Below are positions 45,385 through 56,789 of a stretch of 64,000 nucleotides of DNA, in pieces (position 1 is the first letter of the stretch; each line of letters begins with the position of its first letter). The DNA comes from Glycine soja (Eukaryota > Streptophyta > Magnoliopsida > Fabales > Fabaceae): contig NC_041002.1 in NCBI RefSeq assembly GCF_004193775.1, positions 13,281,578-13,345,577 of the forward strand, read 5' to 3'. A program made the translations under genes and the position numbers. Below the pieces are notes generated by a model. That model was not told the origin of the DNA. It saw nothing but the letters and a program-made list of their open reading frames with translations, and ran no database searches.

Positions 45385-47740
45385 ATATGAGGGTCGATTC
45401 TTTGAGGATCCTAACAACGAGGGTTTGACAATCGATTTCGACCGAGATGTAAGCCAAATGATGAACGAAGAAGAGGAAGAGGATGTCCTTTCACCGGAGT
45501 TGGAGAGGTTGATCGCTCAGGAAGAACGTGAAATGAAGCCTCACCAAGAAAAAACCGAATTAGTAAACTTGGGGACCACGGAGGAAAAGAAAGAAGTAAA
45601 GGTAGGAACCGGTATGACCGCGCCTATCCGACAAGGCTTGATAACCCTTCTTGAAGAGTATCAAGATGTCTTTGCATGGTCATATCAAGACATGCCCGGT
45701 CTGGATTCCGACATTGTGCAGCATAAGTTGCCTTTGAATCCTGGGTCTTCCCCGGTTAAGCAAAAGTTATGAAGAATGAGACCCGAGATGTCTTTAAAAA
45801 TTAAAGAAGAAGTAAGGAAGCAATTTGATGCAGGGTTCTTAGCTGTAGCTCGGTACCCAGAGTGGGTGGCCAACATTGTCCCAGTCCCGAAAAAGGACGG
45901 CAAGGTTCGAATGTGTGTAGACTACCGGGACTTGAACCGAGCCAGTCCTAAAGACAATTTTCCCCTGCCACACATTGATATATTGGTAGATAATACAGCC
46001 AAGTTCGCCCTTTTCTCATTTATGGATGGTTTCTCGGGGTATAATCAAATAAAGATGGCACCCGAAGATGTAGAGAAGACCACTTTCGTCACTTTATGGG
46101 GGACGTTCTACTATAAAGTGATGGCCTTCGGGCTGAAAAATGCTGGGGCAACCTATCAGCGTGCCATGGTGGCGTTGTTCCATGACATGATGCATAAGGA
46201 AATAGAGGTCTACGTAGATGACATGATTGCCAAGTCTCGGACTGAGGACGAACACCTTGTCAATCTGCGTAAGCTGTTTGGAAGGTTGCGGAAATACCAA
46301 CTAAAACTAAACCCAACCAAATGCACCTTCGGGGTAAAGTCGGGGAAGTTGCTAGGATTTATCGTAAGTCAGAAAGGGATAGAGATAGATCCCGAGAAAG
46401 TAAAGGCCATCCTTGAAATGCTGGAACCACACACGGAGAAGCAGGTTCGGGGGTTCTTGGGCAGGTTAAATTATATCGCGAGATTTATCTCGCAACTCAC
46501 CCCTACCTGTGAGCCCATTTTCAAGCTATTACGTAAGAACCAGGCAGTCCTGTGGAACAGTGACTGCCAAGAGGCCTTCGAGAAGATCAAACAGAGTCTC
46601 GCGAACCCCCCGGTGCTCATGCCACCTGTAACAGGAAGACCTCTTTTCCTGTACATGACCGTGTTAGATGAGTCTATGGGGTGCGTGTTGGGTCAGCACG
46701 ATGATTCTGGGAAAAAGGAGCAAGCCATCTACTATCTAAGCAAGAAGTTTACCGCATGTGAGATGAATTACTCAATGCTGGAAAGGACGCGTTGTGCTCT
46801 AGTATGGGCATCACATCGGCTTAGGCAGTACATGCTCAGCCATACCACGTGGCTTATCTCCAAAATGGATCCCGTGAAATACATCTTTGAGAAACCGGCC
46901 CTCACAGGACGAATCGCTAGGTGGCAGGTACTATTATCTGAATTCGATATTGTTTACGTCACCCAAAAGGCGGTAAAGGGAAGCGCCTTGGCGGATTATT
47001 TGGCTCAGCAACCCCTCCAGGATTATCGGCCGATGCACCCCGAGTTCCCAGATGAAGATATCATGGCCCTGTTCGAAGAGAAGTGGACGCACGAGGACAT
47101 AGACAAATGGATTGTTTGCTTCGATGGGGCATCTAATGCTTTGGGCCACGGAGTAGGGGCAGTTCTGGTATCCCCGGATGATCAGTGTATTCCTTTCACG
47201 GCTAGGCTAGGTTTTGATTGTACCAACAATATGGCCGAGTACGAAGCATGCGCCCTCAGGGTTCAGGCGGCCATTGATTTTGATGTAAAACTACTCAAGG
47301 TGTATGGAGACTCAGCTTTGGTGATACGCCAGTTGAAAGGAGAATGGGAAACTAGGGATCCGAAGTTGATACCCTATCAAACTCACATCTTGAGGTTAGC
47401 CAAGTACTTTGACGACATTTCTTTCCACCACATACCTCGGGAAGAGAATCAAATGGCTGATGCAGTAGCCACCCTGGCATCCATGTTTCAACTTTCCCCA
47501 CACGAGGATCTGCCGTACATCGAATTCAAATCTCAGGGCAGGCCGGCATATTGTTATGCAATCGAGGAAGAGCGGGATGGGAAACCGTGGTATTTCGACA
47601 TCAAACAATATGTCGAGAACAAAGAATACCCACCAGGGATTTCTGACAATGACAAAAGGACGTTGAGGAGATTGGCTACTGGTTTCTTTGTAAGTGGTAC
47701 CATCTTGTACAAACGAAACCACGACATGACCCTCCTATGA
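45385..47740 (+). pseudogene. Reverse transcriptase, RNase H and archaeal-type RNase H (Ogre)
   Basis: One frame with a single TGA at 45770-45772 and ending at TGA 47738-47740; both are most simply CGA to TGA. RT motifs: VPKKDGKVRMCVDYRDLN, FMDGFSGYNQ and catalytic VYVDDMIA (46208-46231). The first RNase H reads LYMTVLDESMGCVLGQ where active enzymes have a D-A-S core, so its first aspartate seems lost. The second, archaeal-type RNase H keeps its acidic set: FDGAS (47123), AEYEA (47237), GDSALV (47309) and NQMADAVA (47459). Dual RNase H is typical of the Tat lineage. Confidence 0.88.
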
Positions 47741-48832
47741 TGCATAGATGCCAAAGAGGCGAACTTCATGGTTGAGGAGATCCATGAGGGTTCATTTGGG
47801 ACACATGCCAATGGGCATGCTATGGCCAGAAAGATTCTTAGGGCCGGATATTACTGGCTCACTATGGAAAGCGATTGCTGCGCTCATGTAAGGAAGTGTC
47901 ATAAATGTCAGGCGTACGCGGACAATGTCAATGTTCCGCCACATCCTCTGAATGTTATGTCCGCTCCTTGGCCTTTTTCCATGTGGGGAATAGATGTCAT
48001 TGGAGCCATCGAACCCAAAGCGTCGAATGGTCACCGCTTCATTCTTGTGGCGATAGATTACTTCACCAAATGGGTCGAAGGGGCTTCTTATACTAATGTC
48101 ACGAGAAGTGTGGTAGTCAGATTCATAAAGAAGGAGTTGATTTGTCGATACGGACTCCCCAGGAAGATCATTACTGACAATGGCACCAATCTGAACAACA
48201 AGATGATGCAGGAAATGTGCGAGGATTTCAAGATCCAGCATCATAACTCCACCCCTTATCGGCCAAAGATGAATGGGGCTGTAGAGGCTGCGAATAAAAA
48301 TATTAACAAGATTGTTCAGAAGATGATAGTGTCATACAAAGATTGGCATGAGATGTTGTCTTTCGCCCTGCACGGATATAGAACCTCGGTACGAACTTCT
48401 ACTGGGGCAACGCCGTATTCCTTGGTTTATGGGATGGAAGCAGTGCTCCCATTTGAGGTAGAGGTTCCTTCTCAGAGGATAATAGCGGAGTCAGGCCTAG
48501 AAGAGCTAGAGTGGGCTCAAGCACGCTACGACCAACTCAATCTTATTGAAGGTAAGCATTTAACAGCCATGAGCCATGGGCGTCTATATCAACGAAGGAT
48601 AAAGAACGCATTCGACAAGGTACGCTCGCGCAAGTTCAACGAGGGGGACCTCGTGCTGAAGAAGATGTCCCACGATGTTAAGGATAATTGAGGCAAGTGG
48701 GCCCCGAATTATGAAGGACCTTTCGTAGTGAAAAGAGCTTTTTCTGGGGGTGCTCTAATACTCACCCACATGGATGGCAAGGAGTTGCCCTCGCCCGTGA
48801 ACTCCGATGTAGTTAAACGATATTACGCTTGA
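47741..48832 (+). pseudogene. Integrase of the Ogre-like element
   Basis: Same frame as RT after the TGA at 47738-47740. Zinc finger HEGSFGTHANGH with CHKCQ (47786-47915). Catalytic DDE: WGIDVIG (about 47992), ITDNGTN (about 48176) and NGAVEAANK (about 48286). TGA at 48689-48691 (likely from CGA) interrupts the C-terminal domain, which continues GKWAPNYEGPFVVK to TGA at 48830-48832. No chromodomain, as expected for Tat. It would insert element DNA. Confidence 0.88.
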
Positions 48833-49530
48833 AGTCTGGGGCAATCGAGAGGACCGTTGCATGTTGTTTTTATTTCTGAGTTTTTTCGTTCTTTTTGGTT
48901 TCCTCTAGGGATTCTCATTCACTGTATTTGTCTCGTTTCTTTAAGAAGAAAAGATGGGCGAGGTTTCAGTCCTCCCTTTGGTTTCAAACGTTGTGTTTTA
49001 GTTTTGTTATAACCTGAGCCCTCTTCGCTCGGTTCATGGGGTGCCCCAAACGCTTATTTAAAATTGAATCTAACCAGCCTTCACTAATAAAATCATCGCA
49101 TTAGGAACATTCATACATGCACATACACATGCATATCTTGTGGTAACAGGGGCAAAATTATCTTAGACCACGGTCAGAAGTCGAGACAAGTTGACGGCAG
49201 AAATCAACCAAGGTAAGACAATGACCCGGTCGCGATTGGCCGCACATTGTTTGTTTCCTACTTGCAGGTACAAAGGGACGGATGCAAGTGGGGGATAGGG
49301 TGACCACCCTGACCGATCGTGGTCCCTTCCCGGTGCCAGGCAAGCAGAGATCGTCGCTGCGTGGCAGCCCAGTATCCTTTGAATTCACAGTATTTATTAC
49401 TATTATTTGTTTTAAATAAAGTAATCGACGCCTGATTCTAACTTAAGTAGGTTCGAGTAGGCGAACGCTAACCCGTAAGGGGGGGAGGCATGGTAAATGT
49501 CTCCCCAAAAAAAAAAAAGAGTACAGGTTA

Positions 49531-49570
49531 GCTCGCCTGGGCGAGCAACCCCTGTACGAAAATATAAAGG
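49531..49570 (+). promoter_or_regulatory. Internal promoter-like module
   Basis: The palindrome GCTCGCCTGGGCGAGC (49531-49546) is followed 17 bases later by TATAAAGGGGTGGAGGGGG. The LTR has the same palindrome at 55578-55593 before CTATAAATAGGGGGAGG. This may be the promoter of the extra gene, starting near 49595. Confidence 0.5.
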
Positions 49571-49634
49571 GGTGGAGGGGGAACGTTTTCTTCACCCAAA
49601 ACTCTTCCCCCTCACTTCAAAAAAACCCAAGCTC

Positions 49635-52012
49635 ATGGGAACTACGAGAACAGCAGCCCCCAAGCTTCCATTGTTGAGTTTTTGCTTCCCTTTTCACGCT
49701 TTAATTCACTCCCCACAAGTAAGTGCAATTTCCCTTGGTTATTTGGCTCTCCATCGATGTGTTTTGGTGCTTTAGTTGCTCATTTTTTGCAAAATTCGTG
49801 AAGCAATTCGCATCTGAATCCATGCTTGTTTTGTTGAGTGGAGGGTTTGTGTGAGACGACATTAGGCCTATGTTGTATTCTGAAGCAATGGGGCATGCCA
49901 CATTGCCCACATTCTCTTGCAATTTATGTTCAAACGTGCACACACCAAGTGTTCGGTGAAATGCCCCAATGATATATGGATATGATTTTGCAAAATTGGG
50001 ATGGTGGGACTATTTTATATATGTAGAGACAGCATAGGAGAGTCAAAATAGGTGCCCAAATGCAATTTCAAGCTTAGGAACCCAAACTTTTTAGCTTCAA
50101 TGCAAGAAGACATACTCATGGCTAAGAATCCAAAATTTGGTTTTAGAATTAGAAAAGCATTAAAATTAGGACTTGCTTGTGAGAGTTTTTATTTGAATTT
50201 GGGGCTGCCCCATGTTTGATACTTTGCATAGAGGTAGTATGGAAAACACCTTGCAAGAGTGTGCATATATATGTAAATATAAGGGGCATGGAAATTCCTA
50301 GCAAAATGTGAGGGATTATCTTCCTAAATAAACACATGATAGCGTGGAATTCCCTTTTGAATGCAAGTGTGTGTGCAGGATATAATTAGTTTTCCAATAT
50401 GCATATAAATAAATGTGAGTGAAACAATAAAATTTGTATGATATATATTTCAAATATGTGTAAGTAGTTTGTAAATAGCAAATATTTAGGATATAATTAG
50501 GTGTAAAGTTTGACGCAACGCCTTGAGCATGAGAATGTGTGCTCTTTTCAAGATGCACATAGATGTATGGCAATTAGAATGTGTTGGGTGTCCTTGTATG
50601 TTGACATAAATAGTAGGATATTTTTACGTATGCATGTGCATAAATGTGTTACGTTAAACGTGCGCATGAGTTCGTTCTAAACCAGAGGGATTAGCATCTC
50701 ATTTTTGTGGTAAAATAAGCATTATCTTGTAAAACTAACTTCCAAATGTTTGCTTTCGCAGGAAATGGCCCCAAGGAAGCTTGCCTCAAAGAGATCCAGG
50801 AAGGATAAAGTGGCTGAAGGGACCAGTTCCGCTCTCGAATATGACAGCCACCGTTTTAGGAGCGCTGAGCACCAGCAGCGCTTCGAGGCCATCAAGGGAT
50901 GGTCATTTCTCCGGGAGCGACGCGTCCAGCTCAGGGACGACGAGTATACCGACTTCCAGGAGGAGATAGTTCGCCGGTGGTGGGCATCACTGGTTACCCC
51001 CATGGCCAAGTTCGACCCAGACATAGTCCTCGAATTTTATGCCAATGCTTGGCCTACAGAGGAGGGCGTGTGAGATATGCGATCCTGGGTGAGGGGTCAG
51101 TGGATCCCGTTCGATGCGGATGCTCTCAGCCAGTTCCTGGGATACCCTTTAGTGCTGGAGGAGGGCCAGGAATGCGAGTATGGCCAGAGGAGGAACCGGT
51201 CCGACAGGTTTGATGAGGAGGCCATCACCCAGTTGCTATGTATACCGGGGCAGGATTTTGCCCGGACTGTTGCTGGAAGACGGGTGCGGATCATGCGCAC
51301 CAACATGACCACCCTGACTCAGATCTAGATGACTTTGCTGCTCAACAACATCCAGCCCTGCGATCATAATTCCAACCTCCCCCTGCCGAAGTGTCAGCTG
51401 GTGTACGCCATCCTGACACAGATGAGCATTCACGTGGCTCAGTTAATCGTTGATGCCATCTATCTATTTGCAGGTATGGCGCCTACCAGGCACCCTCTGG
51501 ACCCGGATAAGTCCAACAGGGCCCTGGGATTTCCTGCTTTGATCACAAGACTCTGCCAGTCGTTCGGAGTCCCCGTTGCACCTAGCAAGGTGATTCGGCC
51601 GCCCATCACCCGAGCTTTTATTGAGAAGTATTGCACGCAGAGACAGGCCCAGGGGGATGCTTCGCAGGCCGCAGACGCGCCGCCACCTCATCAGGCTGGC
51701 CCAGCTGGATCATTTGATACAGAGCAGTATTTGTGGCATTTGGTTCGCCAGCAGGCGGCCAACCACCGGGCGCATGTACAGACCCATGATTGTCTTTACC
51801 AGTTGAGCCTCAGCCTGCAGAGCCAGGGTTTTACTTTTTTTCTGTGCCCTACTTCGGATCAGTTCAGGGCAGAGGTCGCATGGCCCGGAGATTGGCCTGA
51901 GGCCCGAGCAGGAGAGGCACCAGCAGAGGCTCCCGACGAGGCAGATGAGGCCCACAAGGACGAGGAGATGACCAATTTACTTGATTTCTTAGGAGGGAGA
52001 GGAGCCACATGA
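49635..52012 (+). pseudogene. Extra two-exon gene in the Ogre 3' region (putative plant transposon protein domain)
   Basis: Exon 1 starts MGTTRTAAPKL at 49635 and ends at 49718 before GTAAGT. The acceptor TTTCGCAG ends at 50761, and exon 2 continues exactly in frame (E-M-A-P-R-K). Exon 2 runs to TGA at 52010-52012. Without the intron the frame could start at ATG 50765. The domain resembles the plant-specific 'putative plant transposon protein' type (PF20167-like, recalled, not searched): EFYANAWP, RGQWIPFDADALSQFLGYP, then a Gln/Ala-rich and acidic C-terminus. Two in-frame stops occur, at 51071-51073 (TGA, likely from CGA) and 51326-51328 (TAG, likely from TGG). Sense orientation, own TATA upstream. 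Function unknown. Confidence 0.7.
49719..50761 (+). other. Predicted 1043-bp intron of the extra gene
   Basis: Strong donor (CAA|GTAAGT) and acceptor (TTTCGCAG|GAA). It is AT-rich compared with the exons and is in phase 0. Confidence 0.6.
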
Positions 52013-53759
52013 TTGGAGATCCCTTGATCCGTATTTCTTTTTTGCTTCCATTTTTTTTCCTGTTACATATCATCTTATTTTTATTTGACTAAGGGACTAA
52101 CGTTTGTTTCGTGTTTATTGACTTTTGTTTTGTACATACATATCGTTTGAGTTGTTACGTCAGTACTTGTTTCGTTGTTGTCAATAGTGTTTGTAGAAAT
52201 TCTGGAATCGCGTAGAATTTTTTCATTTAGGAACGTCGTCCTAAAAATAAAATGAACCAAAATCATGATAAAAAAGAGAGAAGTGTAGTGAATAAAATGT
52301 CTGTGTATATAAAGAAAAAGGAAAATATGCATTGAAGGGTTTTTATAAAAAATACGTGTAGAGGGATTCTTGTGTGTGTGAACGAGTATATATGAAGAAA
52401 CTTTTGTATGAACCATAAGTGTGCGTTGGAGAAAAACGAAACAGATCTTTGAATGTAAATAGGGTTTGACCGTGTGACGTGAAGAGAGAGAGTTCCAATG
52501 CATATACTGAAAGAGTTTGCCATGCATAAGAGTGTAGATATACAAAGAGAATTTCTTCATAGAGGACCATAGGTGTATAATTTTGTGAATATATAAAAAT
52601 GAAACAAAAAGGAAAAAGAAAGAAAAACCGCAAAGGTCGACATGTTATAGTTAAGAAGTATAAATCATTCGTAAAGAGCAAACATATCTTCTGGAAACAA
52701 GGGACTGATGCTAAGAGTTTATTTTCTGGAATAAACCGAGATGAGAATGGATGAATTCATTGAACTGATGGGAGAACATAATTTGGAAACATTGGGTATG
52801 TTTGTGTAAATTCCCAACCGTAGTATCACAATGCCATAAACGGGATGCTTGAGTGCCCACCTGGCTGTAGCCATGACTAATTTTGCACGTTGTTTTCAAA
52901 TCATCATTGTCACGCGTGCCTTATGGAATAATATGGAAGTTCGGCCCGAAATCGACACCTTGACACCCAAATTTGTTTCGCCCCAGATATCAAGATTGGG
53001 TTCCCACGATAAAAGACCCCATTGAAACACAACCTTAGACCTTTTTGAACCTTGGCCTATAAAAAAGAATCCTCATTCCTTCCCCAAAGCAAAGGACAGC
53101 GGAATTTCCTCAAGGGAGAGCGAATAGAATGCTAAAACCCAATTTCCCAAAGAAAGGGATGGGGAAGGAGAAGTGAAAAGAAAGAAAAGGAAGAAATGGA
53201 AAGAAAGAAAAAGAAAAAGATGAAAATAAAGAAAAGAACAAAAGTAAGAAAAGGAAGGATTCCCGATCAAAGATCGAAAGGAAGTAAAAAGGGAAAAGAG
53301 GCAATTCTCGATCAAAGAAAGAAAGAGAACAGAAGATCTTCAGACCAGATAAATTTTCAGCAAGGTAAGTGACTGTCGGCAAAGGAAAACCAATTTTTGG
53401 TGTCTCTTCCCTTCAGATTGCCATTCAAGGTCGTTCTCGACTGGCAATATCCCACCCCACATGAACAAAGAGGAAAAGACCGAAACACCCAGCGTCCTCT
53501 CCGAAAACACTACCCTCGAGAAAATCCTATTGATCCGTGATCGTACGTGTGATCTCTGATTCGATAGGAAATCGTGTGCAAAAAAGTCATGGTGCAGTTA
53601 TGGTTTGGGAATAGGGTGAAACACTTGCCTGTGTGAGTTTTATACACTATGAGTGATTGATTTTCAGCTTAGCCCGATGTTTCCCCTGCATGTTCATTTA
53701 AAAGCTAAATGTTGACATCCTGCCCTTCATTAACGGTTACAAGGAAGATTACCATTCAT

Positions 53760-54865
53760 GGAGCCCCATGAATTTATTGCCTAGCGTTGTTCATGTGTCC
53801 TCCACCTTCGAGTCTGGAGCCCCGCGAAGTTATTGCGTAGCGCTGTTCGCCAATTCTCCATTCTCCACTTTTTTCGGAGCCCCATGAATTTATTGCCTAG
53901 CGTTGTTCATGTGTCCTCCACCTTCGAGTCTGGAGCCCCGCGAAGTTATTGCGTAGCGCTGTTCGCCAATTCTCCATTCTCCACTTTTTTCGGAGACCCA
54001 TGAATTTATTGCCTAGCGCTGTTCATGTGTCCTCCACCATCGAGTCTGGAGCCCCGCGAAGTTATTGTGTAGCGCTGTTCGCCAATTCTCCATTCTCCAT
54101 TTTTTTCGGAGCCCCATGAATTTATTGCCTAGCGCTGTTCATGTGTCCTCCACCTTCGAGTCTGGAGCCCCGCGAAGTTATTGCGTAGCGCTGTTCGCTA
54201 ATTCTCCATTCTCCACTTTTTTCGGAGCCCCATGAATTTATTGCCTAGCGCTGTTCATGTGTCCTCCACCTTCGAGTCTGGAGCCCCGCGAAGTTACTGC
54301 GTAGCGCTGTTCGCCAATTCTCCATTCTCCACTTTTTTCGGAGCCCCGTGAATTTATTACCTAGCGCTGTTCATGTGTCCTCCACCTTCGAGTCTGGAAC
54401 CCCGCGAAGTTATTGCGTAGCGCTGTTCGCCAATTCTCCATTCTCCACTTTTTTCGGAGCCCCATGAATTTATTGCCTAGCGCTGTTCATGTGTCCTCCA
54501 CCTTCGAGTCTGGAGCCCCGCGAAGTTATTGCATAGCGCTGTTTACCAATTCTCCATTCTCCACTTTTTTCGGAGCCCCGTGAATTTGTTGCCTTGCGTT
54601 GTTCATGTGTCCTCCACCATCGAGTCTGGAGCCCCGCAAATTCATTGCCTAGCGATGTTCGCCAATTCTCCATTCTCCACTTTTATTTGGAGACCCATAA
54701 ATTCATTGCCTAGCACTGTTCATGTGTCCTCCACCATCGAGTCTGGAGCCCCGCGAATTGATTGCCTAGCGCTGTTCGCCAATTCTCCATTCTCCAATCT
54801 TATTTGGAGACCCATGAATTCATTGCCTAGCGCTGTTCATGTGTCCTCCGTTATCAAGCGCGGAG
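53760..54865 (+). repeat. 116-bp minisatellite in the Ogre 3' region (~9.5 units)
   Basis: Units begin GGAGCCCCATGAATTTATTG at 53760, 53876, 53992, 54108, 54224, 54340, 54456, 54572, about 54689 and 54806. Each unit is two related halves of 56 and 60 bp (GGAGCCCCATGAA... and GGAGCCCCGCGAA...), sharing TTATTG.CTAGCG.TGTTC. The later units are more diverged. Confidence 0.95.
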
Positions 54866-55093
54866 CCTCTGGTGACTGGGAAATATGTTTTTCTGTTATT
54901 TTCTGGATCGGTTCCTTCGCCAAACATGTGTATATGTGTATATGTATATTATATTCGTTGTTCTTGTTGTTGTTTGTATTTTGTTTTGTGTTGTGCAGAA
55001 AAAAAAGAAGGAGTAGAGATGAGAGTCGTCATCATGGAAAGGGCAGGACGGACGAAATCAGTGTCTTATCTTTGCTTTCCTCTTATCTCCGAT

Positions 55094-55117
55094 GAGAGGT
55101 AAGTAAAAAGGGGCAAC
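55094..55117 (+). other. Polypurine tract of the Ogre-like element
   Basis: GAGAGGTAAGTAAAAAGGGG then CAAC, ending at the LTR start. Expected plus-strand primer. Confidence 0.8.
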
Positions 55118-56727
55118 TGTCATACCCTAATTTCGTCCGGGGATTATTATTTGATGATATAAAACCTTTGATTGGCCGCTTCGAGATACTTGGCACCCTT
55201 TGTTGCACAATATGTGAAGTCCCGAGACGTGCCGAAAATCAAAAGGAAGCAGGCTTACGTGATCCATGAAAATTCCGTAATGTGACGGAAATCGAAAGGA
55301 GGTGTTTTTCGCAATCCGTGAGTTTTCGTAACTTCTTCGAAAGCTAAAAAAGAGTAAATACATAATCCATATGGATTCGTAACCTTGCGGAAGGAAAATA
55401 AGTATCGTTACGAAATTCGTAAAGTTTCGTAACGTTACGGAAAAAGAATTACCAAAAAAGGTAAGGGGGTGCATTAAGTAAAAAAGGGGGGTACAAATAG
55501 CAATCAGGCCCACTTGGGCCTTCCACATTCTTCCTCCAGAAGGCTAGAAGGTTGTTGCTTCTGGAGGAAGCAACCTTGCTCGCCTGGGCGAGCTGGGTGG
55601 CAAGCTCCTCCCCTATTTCGCTATAAATAGGGGGAGGAGTGAAGATGGAAGGGGTTCAGCCTTCTTGGCACTTCTTATTCTCTCGAAATTGCTGAGGAAA
55701 ATTGTTTCTGTGAAGAAAATCCAAGCCGAGGCGCTTCCGTAATGTTTTCGTGAGTAATTACGCGAAGATTTTCAACCGTTCTTCGACATTCATCATTCGT
55801 TCTTCGTTTTCTTCAGTCTTAAACTGGTAAGTACCCCAAACCGAGCTTTTCAATTCATTCTATGTACCCGTGGTGGTCCACATTTTGTTTCATGTATTTT
55901 TATTCTCGTTTTCATTCACTTTCTATACCCCCTTTTGACGTGCTTCAGTCATTTATTTAAGTCATTTCTCGCCTAACCAAAAACTAAAATAAATTTCCAC
56001 CGATCATTTGAATTGTATCATCCGTTAATTTCGGTTAAAATGAATTCCGACCGTTCGGTCGTGCCGTAACCACGTTGGAAATCAAAAAAGAGGTAAAATA
56101 ATAATATAATAATAAAAAATATCTTTTAGTAAAATGAAGCGAAAAAATCAATCGGACGTTTTCTCTTTGGGATTTCTCATTCTTAATTGGATTGACTAAT
56201 AACTAAAGTGAATCTAAGGCTAAAATCAACTCGCCTAGTCAAGCTCGTCCACAAAAAAATAGGGTTTGAGAGTTTATCATTTCAGTTTCTTACCAAGTAA
56301 AAACGATCATTTTTAAGGTCCAACGCCTTAAAAATAATCACAATTCAAGTAAAAAGAATCGCTTGATTCACTCTGAAGAAAGAACTACGTAGGTCTGATT
56401 TCCTCTCCAAAGGAGGGTACGTAGGAGCAAAAGCCCAGCTTTTGTCGACCTCAAAAAATAAAAAGAAATAAAGTTAAGGTAATACAATTTCCACAATTCT
56501 AAAAAATAGGTTGTTGTCCTTTGAGACAAACGTGAGAGGTGTTAATACCTTCCTCAAGCGTAAATACAACTCCTGAACTTAGAATTTTCATTTTGACCGG
56601 TTTCCTCCGGTTTTTCCAACGTTTCCCACAAATAAACGTTGGTGGCGACTCTGCGCATCTTTTCCTCCTTTGGAAAGCGCACCTGTGAGCCTCGCCTTGC
56701 TCGCCCGCAAAAGGGCATGTTGCGACA
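55118..56727 (+). repeat. 3' LTR of the Ogre-like element (1610 bp)
   Basis: TGTCATACCC...GTTGCGACA. TATA at 55621-55630. The hairpin arms at 55530-55542 and 55558-55570 enclose a 15-base loop instead of 7, because of an AGGCTAGAAGGTTG-type insertion. Otherwise only scattered differences from the 5' LTR. Confidence 0.93.
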
Positions 56728-56789
56728 ATCATATATGTAGGAAATCGTATTTTTTTTCAAGTACATACATATATGCCTACATATTAGAA

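Larger units (their letters stand above)
48833..55117 (+). other. Long 3' internal region of the Ogre-like element
   Basis: 6.3 kb between integrase and the 3' LTR. It contains a promoter-like module (49531-49570), a spliced extra gene (49635-52012), AT-rich spacer (52013-53050), a second TATA-like site (CTATAAAAAA near 53058) before a purine-rich tract (53140-53345), and the minisatellite. Such long, variable 3' regions are known for Tat elements. Confidence 0.85.
37273..56727 (+). mobile_element. Complete Ogre-like (Tat lineage) Ty3/gypsy element, 19.5 kb
   Basis: LTRs (37273-38873, 55118-56727) begin TGTCATACC and are flanked by ATCAT on both sides (37268-37272, 56728-56732). Order: ORF1, gag, protease, intron, RT, RNase H, archaeal-type RNase H, integrase, long 3' region, purine tract. 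Size, ORF1 before gag, the intron between protease and RT, and the second RNase H are hallmarks of Ogre elements. Nothing is inserted in it. Stops and frameshifts make every protein defective, so this copy would depend on others. Confidence 0.95.

Noticed and set aside
53760..54865. CRISPR-like regular repeats
   Set aside because: Whole 116-bp units are tandem with no unique spacers, and this is a plant genome.
54470..55102. Open frames up to 188 codons across the minisatellite
   Set aside because: The 116-bp unit changes frame each repeat, and the frame is open only because the unit lacks stops. No gene features.
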